Made by a program: the position numbers and the translations under genes
Assembly: GCF_014197055.1 (NCBI RefSeq)
Contig: NZ_JACIEW010000009.1
Location: forward strand, 1-64,000
Direction: 5' to 3'
Origin: Devosia subaequoris
Lineage (GTDB): Bacteria; Pseudomonadota; Alphaproteobacteria; Rhizobiales; Devosiaceae
Length of the DNA: 64,000 nt
Shown here: one piece after another, positions 50,326-60,024 of the stretch
How positions within the stretch are numbered: position 1 is the first letter of the stretch
Layout: each line of letters opens with the position of its first letter
Notes under the pieces: model-generated
The model's input: only the letters and a program-made list of their open reading frames with translations
Told to the model about the DNA's origin: nothing
Database searches by the model: none

Positions 50326-51558
50326 CTAGCGACTTGTATTTTCGAGGATGGTGACGTCTTCAAGCCCCCGGCGAGCGAGTTCGACACCAGCATCCAAAGC
50401 CTGCTGATACCATTGCCGCGCTAGGACCAAGTCGCGCGGCACACCGAGCCCTTTTTCGTAGTGGTTGCCCAGATTATTCCACGCCAGTGGCTCTCCTAGG
50501 TCTGCCGCCTTGAGTGTCCAGCGCAAAGCTTCTGCATAATCGATAGAAACGCCCTCTCCGGTGGTATAGAGATGACCTAAGGCGACCATCGCAGTGGGCT
50601 CACCGAGTTCTGCTGCCTTCAACAACAGCTCGCCGGCATATTCCGGGTCGGCTGCAACGCCTTTTCCAAGCAAATACATTTGTCCCAGATTGGCGATGGC
50701 GAGGGGTTCGCCTGTAGCTGCTGCGCGCGAGAAGAGTGCGATTGCCCTCACTTCGTCAATATTCGTACCAATGCCCTCGGCGTAGATGTGACCAAGTTGA
50801 TTGAGGGCCAGCGGATCTCCTAGGTCGGCGCCGCGCTGATAAAGCCTGATGGCTTCAACTCGATCCGGTTCCTTGCCCAAACCGTTTTCGTAAAGCCAGG
50901 CCAACTGCCAAATGCCATAGGGGTCGTTCTGCGACGCGGCCTCCTGGGCCCAGCGCAGGGCCTGGCCATGGTCCTGCTCGACGCCCAGGCCCAGTTCGTA
51001 GAGTGAGGACAAGGCGGCCTGAGCTCGCGAATAGCCATGGTCTGCAGCGAGCCGATAATAGGTGACCGCCTGCTTCGGGTCGGGGGCGATGCCGTAACCA
51101 AAGTCATAGGCACGACCAAGGCCGTGTTGCGCTAGCGCGAGGCCCGCTTCGGCAAGTGGGCGAAGCATCGATACCGCTCGGGACGGGTCCGCTTCCATGT
51201 GTGGGTTATCAAGGAGATGCGTTGCATAAAGAGCGGTCCCTATTGCATGGTTCGCCGCCGCTGCCTTTTGGAGGGATGCCACTGCCGCCCGGTCATTGAA
51301 CGCTTCGAGATAGGCCCGCCCGAGCCATGCGGCGATTGCGCCATCTTCGGGGGCTGCCAAGTGTGCTGCTTCACAGACGGCTATAGCACGCTGCACATCA
51401 ATGATGCGCTGAGGATTGCTTTCGTAACCCGGCTCGAAGGGTGATGCCGCGATACGCGTGCAATCATTAGCGGGTCCGGCCAATACCGCCCGGTCCGCGG
51501 GAAGGGCTGCCAATACCAAGCCTGACAAAGGAGCAACCCATTTCTTCAGCATCGTCAT
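50326..51558 (-). CDS. Secreted Sel1-repeat protein
   Basis: The protein has a signal peptide (MTMLKKWVAPLSGLVLAALP) and several Sel1/TPR-like repeats: LAQHGLGRAYDFGYGIAPDP, AQAALSSLYELGLGVEQDHG, ALNQLGHIYAEGIG, AIANLGQMYLLGKGV, AMVALGHLYTTGEG and AWNNLGNHYEKGLG. Each is about 36 residues. Such proteins scaffold protein-protein contacts in the periplasm. ATG at 51558 is taken as start; one at 51552 is also possible. A 17-base palindrome lies just upstream, and the Cys-repeat gene follows. Confidence 0.85.
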   Translation of the reverse strand: MTMLKKWVAPLSGLVLAALPADRAVLAGPANDCTRIAASPFEPGYESNPQRIIDVQRAIAVCEAAHLAAPEDGAIAAWLGRAYLEAFNDRAAVASLQKAAAANHAIGTALYATHLLDNPHMEADPSRAVSMLRPLAEAGLALAQHGLGRAYDFGYGIAPDPKQAVTYYRLAADHGYSRAQAALSSLYELGLGVEQDHGQALRWAQEAASQNDPYGIWQLAWLYENGLGKEPDRVEAIRLYQRGADLGDPLALNQLGHIYAEGIGTNIDEVRAIALFSRAAATGEPLAIANLGQMYLLGKGVAADPEYAGELLLKAAELGEPTAMVALGHLYTTGEGVSIDYAEALRWTLKAADLGEPLAWNNLGNHYEKGLGVPRDLVLARQWYQQALDAGVELARRGLEDVTILENTSR

Positions 51559-51566
51559 TTCTTTAA

Positions 51567-51583
51567 AATGATCACTGATCATT
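51567..51583. promoter_or_regulatory. Palindrome upstream of the Sel1 gene
   Basis: AATGATCACTGATCATT is a perfect 17-base inverted repeat centred on C51575, ending nine bases upstream of the Sel1 start. Its symmetry and position suit a dimeric regulator's operator. The regulator is unknown. Confidence 0.5.
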
Positions 51584-51959
51584 AAATGAGAATGAGCTTC
51601 GGGGCAAGCCCTATCGAATGCTTAAGACCGGTCTACGGACCTGTGCGAACGGGACGGAGGGGGCGCGTCATCCCGGCGCAAACTGACAGATCCTGGAGGA
51701 TGCAGGGGAAGTCCTTTACGACGAAAATGGGATCGGTTTCTGCTGGTCAGCAACGCGCCCTCCAGCTGTGGCCTACGAAGTTGGCACTGAGGGCAGGGGG
51801 CTTCTATAAGCCGCCAGGCAGGTGAGCGCCCCATTTCCGCCATTCGGGCTGGCTTTTCAATTTCCTAAAGCGGCCGGTCCGCTCACGTAAAGACGATGAC
51901 GACAGTAGGGTTGAAAATGGACTGTCCGCTGCACGATAGAAAGCCAGCAAAGCGTATGG
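51584..51959. other. Gene-poor stretch with interspersed repeat copy 2
   Basis: No gene is supported. Bases 51809-51886 match the repeat at 35609-35685 in order (AGCCGCCAGGCAGGTG, GCGCCC, GGCCGGTCCGCTCAC). The remainder shows no feature I can name. Confidence 0.45.
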
Positions 51960-52811
51960 TCATGCTGACTGCTCTGGTTGCCATCCGAGCAGCCGCTTGG
52001 CGTTCACCGTAACCAATACGGTTGCCCCGGTGTCCGCAAGAATGGCAGGCCAAAGACCCGTGATCCCAACGATGGTCGTCACTAGGAACACTGCCTTTAG
52101 CCCCAGCGCGATGACAATGTTCTGCTTGATGTTGCCCATTGTCGCCTTGGACGGGGCAATCATCGCCGCAATGTCAGTAACTCGCCCATGCAGTACCGCA
52201 ACGTCGGCTGTCTCCAGCGCCACAACGGTACCGCCGCCCATGGCGATGCCGATATCTGCAGCCGCCAGCGCCGGCGCGTCGTTGATGCCGTCGCCGACTT
52301 TGGCGACGATCTGACCGGCCGACTGCATCTCCTGCACGATCCGCTGCTTGTCCTCTGGCATCAGCTCGGCCTTGACCTCGAGCCCCAGGCCAGCGCCAAC
52401 AGCCTTCGCCGTGCGCCGATTGTCGCCTGTCAGCATGACGGGGGGGGTGATCCCGGCATCCCGTAGCGTTTTCAACCCGGCGACGGCATCCGGACGGTCC
52501 TCGTCCCCGATCGCAAACACGCCCGCGACTTGCCCGTTGGCCACCATCATGAAAACCGTCTTGCCCTCGTCGTTGAACGCATCCATGCGCGCTGTTAGGT
52601 CAGATTCTATATCCTCGATCTCGGCAGCAGCGGCCGGCGAGGCCAGCAGCACCTCGACCCCGCCGATGTTCCCGGACACGCCCTTGCCGGCAAGTGCCTT
52701 GGCACCGAAGGCAGGCGGCACCGGCACTTTAAGCTCCTTGGCCTTTGCCAGGATCGCCATCGCCAGTGGATGAGAAGACCCGCTCTCCAGCGCCGCCGCC
52801 ATGCGAAGCAT
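51960..52811 (-). pseudogene. Truncated heavy-metal P-type ATPase (C-terminal part)
   Basis: The 283-aa frame has the SSHPLA motif (LESGSSHPLAMAIL), MLTGDN in the P-domain, DEDRPD and VGDGINDAPALAAADIGIAM, the signature of Zn/Cd/Cu P1B ATPases. It lacks the metal-binding N-terminus, the CPC helices and the phosphorylated DKTGT loop. A full protein has about 700-900 residues. The open frame runs to an ATG at 52811 that is not the native start. It is a deletion remnant and cannot transport metal. Confidence 0.87.
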
Positions 52812-52968
52812 ATGCGAAATGGTTTGAGGTAAACGGTGAACTTGGTGCGGCGCCAGGTCTGCTCGTCACTTCCTGCTGGACGCGAGCGAAGCCGAGTACT
52901 TCTAAGATCCTAGCGAATGGGAACTATACTCTAAGCTGCCCCATTGCCGATGAAGAAGGAGCTCCGGC

Positions 52969-53175
52969 ATGACCATTTTTTCATTGGGTGATCACGTTAA
53001 ATGGAATTCAGAGGCAGGATGGGTGTCAGGCACCATCAGCAAGATCCACACCAAGGACTTCTCTTACAAGGGCCATACTCGCCGCGCTTCCAGGGACGAA
53101 CCCCAATATGAAATCAAAAGTGACAAGACAGATCATGTGGCCGCACACAAAGGGTCGGCGTTGCGCAGGATATGA
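52969..53175 (+). CDS. DUF2945 (HVA1/Tudor-like) protein
   Basis: The 68-aa protein (MTIFSLGDHVKWNSEAGWVS, then GTISKIHTKDFSYKG) is a typical DUF2945 small SH3/Tudor-like protein, whose molecular role is unknown. GAAGGAGC precedes the ATG. Its stop overlaps the DUF488 start as ATGA, so the two genes are coupled. Confidence 0.88.
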   Translation: MTIFSLGDHVKWNSEAGWVSGTISKIHTKDFSYKGHTRRASRDEPQYEIKSDKTDHVAAHKGSALRRI

Positions 53176-53720
53176 CGATGCGCCAGAACCCGATTTTTAC
53201 CATAGGTCACTCTGATCGCGACGTGGCAATCTTCATCGAGATGCTGCGAGCTGAGCAAGTTCAAAAGGTGATCGACGTCCGTTCATTCCCTCGCTCGAGA
53301 TCGAACCCACAATACAATTTCGATGTGCTGCCGAGCACTTTGAAGGACGTTCAAATAGGGTACGAGCATTGGGCTGATCTGGGAGGGCGACGGACAAAGC
53401 AGCAAGAAAAGAATTACGACATCAACGCTTTATGGCGTAATCGGAGCTTTCATAACTATGCCGATTATGCTTTGACGCCTCAGTTTCAGACCGTTGTCGC
53501 TGAACTCATCGTCGCCGCGATGTCAGCTCGTTTGACGCTTATGTGCTCCGAAGCCGTTTGGTGGCGGTGTCACCGTAGGATCATCACCGACTACCTGCTG
53601 TCTAGGAACGTGCAAGTCTTTCACATCATGGACGTGGGAAGGTCTGTGCCTGCGGCCATTACGCCTGGATCTAAAGTCCTCATTGACGGTAGCATCCATT
53701 ACCCAGTTGTCTCCACTTAG
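53172..53720 (+). CDS. DUF488-family protein
   Basis: The 182-aa protein has IFTIGHSDRDVAIFIEML, KVIDVRSFPRSRSNPQYNFD and the conserved MCSEAVWWRCHRRIITDYLL with its Cys-x(8)-Cys-H-R. These are the DUF488 hallmarks. The family is widespread and conserved but its reaction is unknown. It is coupled by ATGA to the DUF2945 gene. Length is normal. Confidence 0.9.
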   Translation: MTMRQNPIFTIGHSDRDVAIFIEMLRAEQVQKVIDVRSFPRSRSNPQYNFDVLPSTLKDVQIGYEHWADLGGRRTKQQEKNYDINALWRNRSFHNYADYALTPQFQTVVAELIVAAMSARLTLMCSEAVWWRCHRRIITDYLLSRNVQVFHIMDVGRSVPAAITPGSKVLIDGSIHYPVVST

Positions 53721-53795
53721 ACATATAGAGCCGCGCGAGTTCGTCGCCGAAGGTGTCTACAGAACGCGGGCTATTCAGTGTTCGAGTAGGAACTC

Positions 53796-53975
53796 ATGCC
53801 AGGACGAATAGGAATGATCGCCGGCATCTTCTTCGGTTTTGCCTTCGGTGCCGGCGGAATCGCGGCCGCCGCGCTCGGTGCCTCGGCAGATATCACCAGC
53901 ATAGAGCATGTCTTCTGGTTATGCTCTTTTTTGCCATTAGCCGGGTTGTTTACAGTCTTTCTGCCGGACATGTGA
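53796..53975 (+). pseudogene. C-terminal fragment of an MFS exporter (fosmidomycin-resistance type)
   Basis: The 59-codon frame reads GRIGMIAGIFFGFAFGAGGI, AAAALGASADITSI and HVFWLCSFLPLAGLFTVFLP. This is the last part of Fsr-like major-facilitator exporters, with two hydrophobic helices. A TAG three codons before the ATG closes the frame, so the rest is absent. About 340 residues are missing. It is a remnant and has no function expected. Confidence 0.78.
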
Positions 53976-54194
53976 GAGGTGCGGTGAGGTTGAGGCAACT
54001 CCCACGCATGATTTTCCCTGCTCGGTGACGTAGCAACCCGTCCTACCGCCCGCGTCTGCACGAACCAAGTAACCGGCCAGGTCTGTCCCTGTGGGAGCAG
54101 CTCCGTCCCAAAACCTCGAGATCAGCTTTGCTGCGACAAAAATGGGCAGAATGCCTGTTTGTTGTTCGCGATCCTGATTTCAGTGAGATAATGA

Positions 54195-55589
<1,395 letters not shown>

Positions 55590-55774
55590 TCCTTGGCAAG
55601 CGCAACCTGTTTGAGACTGCGGCACGTAGTGCTTCCTTGCTCAGGTTGGCGGGCTTTTTGCCCGGTGGAGTTCCTGTTTCGATAGGGTCATCTGGGTCAG
55701 GGAATTTGCGCTGGAGCTCATCGCGGCCCGATTGGCCCATGGTTACTAAATGTCCGGCTCAGTGCACGGTCCGC

Positions 55775-56509
55775 TTAGCCCTTGGAGCACATTTCGAAAT
55801 CGGCGGATCGCCGAGCTCCTCCTCTCGCTGCCTGAGTGCCTTCCGCTTCGGGGCGAGGCACATTCTGGGCGTCTCCGTCCGATTGTAGCTCGTCAGTCGT
55901 CGCAGCTGGTATCAGACCAGCAACAACGCCAGCGACATACGGGATCTCGCTACGCGTGATGCCGATGTCTCTGAGCGTTCCGTCGCTAAGCTGCCGGAGG
56001 GTTGTTTCAGCCCGTGCCTTTTGCATACGCGCCAGCGCTGATCGTAGCTGTCGGTTGATCGCTGCCGCGACCCGGTGCAGTTTCGCGGGTTCCGTCACTG
56101 GTCTCGGCGCCGCATCCGTCGAGGTGCCCGGTGCAGCGGACACACCGATCACCTCTACCGTTTCGATGCCGGCTTCAGTCGGGAAAGCTACGCTCTGGCC
56201 GGTGCGCAGACCCAACAGAGCCAGTCCCAGCGGCCGCCGCAGCGAAATCGCCGACGCGGCGGCAGTTTTAGGCAGGTCCCACGTCAGTGCATGTTCTGCT
56301 TCGATCGCGCCATTGACGCAGTAGCGTACCCGGCGGCCGCTGCTCACCAAGTCGTCAGCTGCAGCCTGGGGATGAAGGATCACCGCTGTTTCGAGCTTAC
56401 GCCGGGCCATCGCGGCTAGTGACTTCTCACTCTCTGAAAGCGCCCGCATAAACCTGGCGAGCATCACATGATCGTCGGCAGTAAGGGTGGTTGGATGGTT
56501 GATCTGCAT
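55775..56509 (-). CDS. Rnk/GreA-GreB C-terminal-like protein fused to a DUF1127-like domain
   Basis: The 244-aa protein begins with an Rnk/GreAB-C-like domain: a helical start (ADDHVMLARFMRALSESEKS), then VSSGRRVRYCVNGAIEAEHA and LRRPLGLALLGLRTGQSVAF, the usual GLALLGL...GQ signature. After a linker comes RQLSDGTLRDIGITRSEIPY, which matches DUF1127 proteins. The fusion is unusual. GAGAGGAC precedes the ATG. Rnk-like proteins bind RNA polymerase secondary channel or act on nucleoside diphosphate kinase levels. This one is one of six related genes here. Confidence 0.82.
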   Translation of the reverse strand: MQINHPTTLTADDHVMLARFMRALSESEKSLAAMARRKLETAVILHPQAAADDLVSSGRRVRYCVNGAIEAEHALTWDLPKTAAASAISLRRPLGLALLGLRTGQSVAFPTEAGIETVEVIGVSAAPGTSTDAAPRPVTEPAKLHRVAAAINRQLRSALARMQKARAETTLRQLSDGTLRDIGITRSEIPYVAGVVAGLIPAATTDELQSDGDAQNVPRPEAEGTQAARGGARRSADFEMCSKG

Positions 56510-56598
56510 GGAAAGTCCTCTCAGCTAAAAGAGCCCGCGCGCTCGGGCGCAGGACGAGTTGAAACTGGCTGACATGTTCAGGCGCGATATGCCTCGGC

Positions 56599-56895
56599 CT
56601 ATGCTCTGGCGTCGGTTCGACTTCTTCTTGGGCCCAGTCGGTCGTGTAGGCGGTAGAGGACACCAGCCCGTTCCGCCGCGGCGATAAGATAGGCTCGGGC
56701 CGACTCTGCTGACCCCAGATTGTCCAAGGCGCTCAGGCAAATCGCATAGGCGCGCCGATATTCGATCGTTCGAGGGCTGGACCAAAACCGTTTGAGGTAA
56801 TCCAGTGCGTCAGCGGCATTATCGACCCGATAGCTCGCAACGCCGCTCTGTTTGAGCGAGAGGAAAACCGGTTTTTTGAAGTTTCTAGTGCCCAT
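56599..56895 (-). CDS. DUF982 protein
   Basis: The 98-aa protein has FKKPVFLSLKQSGVASYRVD, DALDYLKRFWSSPRTIEYRR and ARAYLIAAAERAGVLYRLHD, the order of the DUF982 family, which is common in Hyphomicrobiales and of unknown role. AAAGGAGATGCGG gives a strong ribosome-binding site. It lies next to the Rnk/DUF1127 fusion on the same strand and may share its control. Confidence 0.88.
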   Translation of the reverse strand: MGTRNFKKPVFLSLKQSGVASYRVDNAADALDYLKRFWSSPRTIEYRRAYAICLSALDNLGSAESARAYLIAAAERAGVLYRLHDRLGPRRSRTDARA

Positions 56896-57215
56896 TCCGC
56901 ATCTCCTTTTTGACGTGTAGATTTGATCAGTATAAATATTGATATTTGTTCCAGTAATTCAAGTCTGAGGACGTTTTGTCTTATGTGTTGTTGTTATTGC
57001 TGAGATTCTACACTGTTTTCTATTAGCTGCGAGCTGATGTTGTCGCGATAGCCGGGATGACCGGCACCCAGAGGCGCCAGTTTTGGCTTCCCAAGTCGGG
57101 CGCAAGCCTCTCAGCGCCCTGGCTTCGCGACAGTGCGCTGAGCTCGCCAAGCCTGATCGGCAGATCGACGTGTCGTGCCGTTGCGTTATTTGAACGCATC
57201 CGGTTCGAGGAAGCG
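56896..57215. other. AT-rich intergenic stretch without a gene
   Basis: The region around 56920-57010 is markedly AT-rich (TATAAATATTGATATTTG) against the GC-rich surroundings and is the likely promoter of the DUF982 gene. The rest holds no supportable frame. Confidence 0.4.
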
Positions 57216-57539
57216 TCAGCCGGTGCCGGTCTCGCCAATGCTGAATCGTCTGGCTGCAGCCGCCTTGCGAGCCAAGCCGCTGACCACCTGGGCGGCGCAG
57301 GCTTGTGCATACCGCCCGGGTGCGTCCCTGATGACCCGGTAAAGCAGCGGATTTCGGAAGGCGATTGCGGCCATTTCAAACCAGCGTTCGCCCGTCAGGT
57401 GAGCCAATGCTGCCTCAGCACAGGCGGCCACGAAGCGGGCCTCACCACTGGACTGGGCACGAACAATGACCTCGCCATGGTCTTGCGAATGCCCCCAGTG
57501 CGCGCCGGGGCGACGCAGCGAAAGCCTGAATAACTTCAT
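57216..57539 (-). CDS. Conserved hypothetical protein next to the Rnk-like array
   Basis: The 107-aa protein begins MKLFRLSLRRPGAHWGHSQD and has an EVIVRAQSSGEARFVAACAE segment and a FRNPLLYRV stretch, features of a small conserved family seen near stress genes, unnamed to me. TAGGTGG precedes the ATG at 57539; a GTG at 57548 touches the upstream stop. It follows the Rnk-like gene at 57549, so the two are probably cotranscribed. Confidence 0.6.
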   Translation of the reverse strand: MKLFRLSLRRPGAHWGHSQDHGEVIVRAQSSGEARFVAACAEAALAHLTGERWFEMAAIAFRNPLLYRVIRDAPGRYAQACAAQVVSGLARKAAAARRFSIGETGTG

Positions 57540-57548
57540 TGTCGCCAC

Positions 57549-58049
57549 CTACCCATGCACTGCCAGAGGCCAATTCATTGCCGCGGGTCGGCCGCCATCG
57601 TCCTCCCACCGCGACAGACATTCCAGACTCGGCTGATACAGAGTTCTGCGCAGAGCCGTGGCGCGCAGACTGGCCAGGACATCCTCGACCACAAGCGTGG
57701 TGGTTTCCTGCTCACTAAGCTCCAGTGAAATGGATTGACCGGCTCGTAAACCAAGCATGGCAATGCCCAATGGCTGCTGCAGGGAGAGCGTTGACGAGTG
57801 GCTCCGCCGATCATTGGCCCACGTCAAAGTGTGTTCTTCGGAGCCACCGTCATTGACGGCGAAACGCACCCGACGCCCGCTTGTGACCAGATCAGGCGAC
57901 ACTTGGTGGGGGTCAACAATCGCTGCAGCATGAACCTTGCGGCGCACAATATCGGCGAGCGGTGATCTGCTGCCGATCAGTGTCGTCATCAAACGCTGCA
58001 GGCGTTCGTGGTCGTCGGTCGTCATTATCGGGCGGGAATGGTTGGTCAC
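57549..58049 (-). CDS. Rnk/GreA-GreB C-terminal-like protein
   Basis: The 166-aa protein has a helical N-terminal part (TTDDHERLQRLMTTLIGSRS), VTSGRRVRFAVNDGGSEEHT and the signature LQQPLGIAMLGLRAGQSISL. A short unrelated C-terminal tail follows. GTG at 58049 is the start: AAGGAGACC lies seven bases upstream. The layout matches the first domain of the fused paralogue at 55775. It probably modulates RNA polymerase like other GreAB-C proteins, which is inferred from the fold. Confidence 0.85.
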   Translation of the reverse strand: MTNHSRPIMTTDDHERLQRLMTTLIGSRSPLADIVRRKVHAAAIVDPHQVSPDLVTSGRRVRFAVNDGGSEEHTLTWANDRRSHSSTLSLQQPLGIAMLGLRAGQSISLELSEQETTTLVVEDVLASLRATALRRTLYQPSLECLSRWEDDGGRPAAMNWPLAVHG

Positions 58050-58248
58050 GGAAAGGTCTCCTTCATAAAGACGCGGCGCACCGCTCTAGGCGCGGCTGGC
58101 GCAAGCCAAGCCTGCCTTCGGGATCCGACGCTGGCCGGGCGCGCGCCATCGGCGAAACCGCGGTTCGGCCTCGCGCTCTGGCATTTTTCTGGGGTTTGGG
58201 CTCGACGACGTCTGGGCGTACTGGCAGCCTTCAGCGTCGGGTCAGCGG

Positions 58249-58431
58249 CTAGCGAGCCGAACTGACATCGAAGACGCGGCTACCAGTCGGTTGCGTATCA
58301 AGAGAAGGAGCACCGAACAAATGCTCAGGGGCGCATCGCGGCGAAGTGTAGTGCCGGAAGCACCATGGGCATCGGACAGCGGCGCGTGGGCGTGGTCCCG
58401 CACAAGAGCGACAGAACCTAAGCGCAGACAT
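58249..58431 (-). CDS. Small zinc-ribbon protein (60 aa)
   Basis: ATG at 58431 follows AAAGGAGATTTTGAA, a strong ribosome-binding site, and gives MSALRFCRSCAGPRPRAAVR followed by CPWC. Two C-x-x-C pairs form a zinc ribbon near the N-terminus; the rest is low-complexity. A longer frame upstream (58506) is not needed. It is probably a nucleic-acid or protein-binding factor. The flanking Rnk-like genes suggest a transcription-linked role. Confidence 0.6.
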   Translation of the reverse strand: MSALRFCRSCAGPRPRAAVRCPWCFRHYTSPRCAPEHLFGAPSLDTQPTGSRVFDVSSAR

Positions 58432-58908
58432 TTCAAAATCTCCTTTACTTTTGAGCATCGCGGAATTCGCAAATACTGAGAGCGGCACGGAAGTGCGCGC
58501 ATCCAAGATGGTCTATAAAAATTTATAGTCAAGGATGAGCGTGGGTCTAAAGTGGAGGCAAAATGTCACTTTGATTTATAGCGTGAAGTTTTTTTTGGTG
58601 GCGGTTTTTTCAACTTCGAAGTTCCAATGGACGTCAGAAAAGTCTTTGTCGGACCATTCCTCTCTCGACAGGCGGGTAATGCTTGACTTTATTTTAATCT
58701 ACCCTAGCTTGTGGGCATGAACCCGATTTTGAACATCCACCAAGCGTTTGCTCGCCGGAACATGCCGGTCGAAGGATAGTTGCCCTAAACCCGGCATGCT
58801 GTTGCACCGAGGTTTAGGGGTCAGGGACTTTAACAGAACATCGACCAGGCACGTGCAGCCGGACTTCGGGTCCGCTTGTTCTTTGCCGCTTTTCACCGGA
58901 AATTGGCT
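58432..58908. other. AT-rich divergent region with a palindrome
   Basis: CTATAAAAATTTATAG at 58513-58528 is an inverted repeat with seven-base arms. A TTGACT-like box near 58684 and AT-rich DNA beside it could be a promoter for the Rnk-like genes to the right. No gene is seen in this stretch. Confidence 0.45.
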
Positions 58909-59325
58909 ATGCGCTCACACACCCTCAGACCCCAAATTACCATCGCTCACTCAGAGTATGCACAACTGCTCGCGCTCGCCGCTGCCGGCAGTGCGGCAGA
59001 CACGCCGTCAGCGGCTGATGCGCTGCTGATGGAAATGGAGCGCGCCCGCGTGGTGCCTGACGCCAGGCTCAAGCCCGACGTGGTTCGCATGGGTTCGCGC
59101 GTCCAGTATCGCACCGATCGCGACGATCTGGTTGACGTTACCTTGGTGTTTCCGGCTCACGCCGACATTTCGCAGGGCAAGGTCTCGGTCCTCACCCCCA
59201 TCGGAGCTGCGCTCATTGGCCTGAGAACTGGCCAGTCGATCACTTGGCAATCTCGCGATGGACGCAAGCATGTCCTGACTGTTCTGGACGTGTTTCAGCC
59301 CAGCCAAGACCCTGTGGAGGCCTGA
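58909..59325 (+). CDS. rnk: Nucleoside diphosphate kinase regulator (Rnk-like)
   Basis: The 138-aa protein has a helical start (ITIAHSEYAQLLALAAAGSA), LKPDVVRMGSRVQYRTDRDD and SVLTPIGAALIGLRTGQSIT, with GALIGLR...Q-S-I-T-W, close to E. coli Rnk in layout. MRSHTLRP is preferred as start. Rnk-family proteins influence RNA polymerase and nucleoside diphosphate kinase output. It is the first of four plus-strand members of the array. Confidence 0.86.
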   Translation: MRSHTLRPQITIAHSEYAQLLALAAAGSAADTPSAADALLMEMERARVVPDARLKPDVVRMGSRVQYRTDRDDLVDVTLVFPAHADISQGKVSVLTPIGAALIGLRTGQSITWQSRDGRKHVLTVLDVFQPSQDPVEA

Positions 59326-59449
59326 TTGACTAACCTCCTTTCGCCGATGCGGCAAACCCAAGGCAGGTCGTCGCCCCTGATCCGTTAAGGCCAGTGCCTC
59401 CGGATCAGGGGTGTCGACCAGTGACAACCTTTTTTATCCGGAGTTTTCG

Positions 59450-59974
59450 ATGTCCGAGCAGCTTCCAATCGTCCTCACCAGCGAGGATTTCTTCCTACTT
59501 CAAGCTATTGCCGAACAACCCGCGGAACCATTTCCTGGCGCCATTGGCGTTGTGCGGCGCAAGCTCGCAACTGCAATCGTGGTGTTTCCCGCAGATATCG
59601 GCGCTGAAGTTGTCACCCTTAACAGCCGTGTTCGCTTCAGTGTGAACAATGGCCGGGTCGATGAGCGTGCACTAATCCACGGACCAATCGAGGAGACGTA
59701 TGGCACGCTGCCGCTCACGACGCCGCGCGGTCTGGCGCTTATCGGGGCGAGTATCGGACAGACAGTAACGGCATTGCGAACCGATGGTTGGATGGAGCGG
59801 ATTTATGTCGAAGCATTGCCATATCAGCCGGAGGCGCATCTTGCCTTGCCCAAGTTGAGGGTTGTGTCCCAGCAGATGCCAGTCGACATCGCCACTCCAC
59901 GGCATTCGGTTCGTAGCGCAGAGCGAACTTCGGTGTTCTTCGGGGATGATGATCCTGGACCCAGCGCAGCCTGA
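59450..59974 (+). CDS. GreA/GreB C-terminal-like protein
   Basis: The 174-aa protein has LTSEDFFLLQAIAEQPAEPF, VTLNSRVRFSVNNGRVDERA and LTTPRGLALIGASIGQTVTA. The G-L-A-L-I-G-x-x-x-G-Q signature is kept but the first helix and tail are more divergent than in the neighbours. CGGAGTTTTCG precedes the ATG at 59450. It is another array member, probably with the same general role. Confidence 0.78.
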   Translation: MSEQLPIVLTSEDFFLLQAIAEQPAEPFPGAIGVVRRKLATAIVVFPADIGAEVVTLNSRVRFSVNNGRVDERALIHGPIEETYGTLPLTTPRGLALIGASIGQTVTALRTDGWMERIYVEALPYQPEAHLALPKLRVVSQQMPVDIATPRHSVRSAERTSVFFGDDDPGPSAA

Positions 59975-60024
59975 TTGTGCGCTGCTAGACGATTGATGCT
60001 GTTACTGATCTGGTAGGAGTAGAC

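Noticed and set aside
55640..55670. Hairpin GGCGGGCTTTTTGCCCGG after gdhA as a terminator
   Set aside because: The T run lies in the loop rather than after the stem, so it does not fit a rho-independent terminator.
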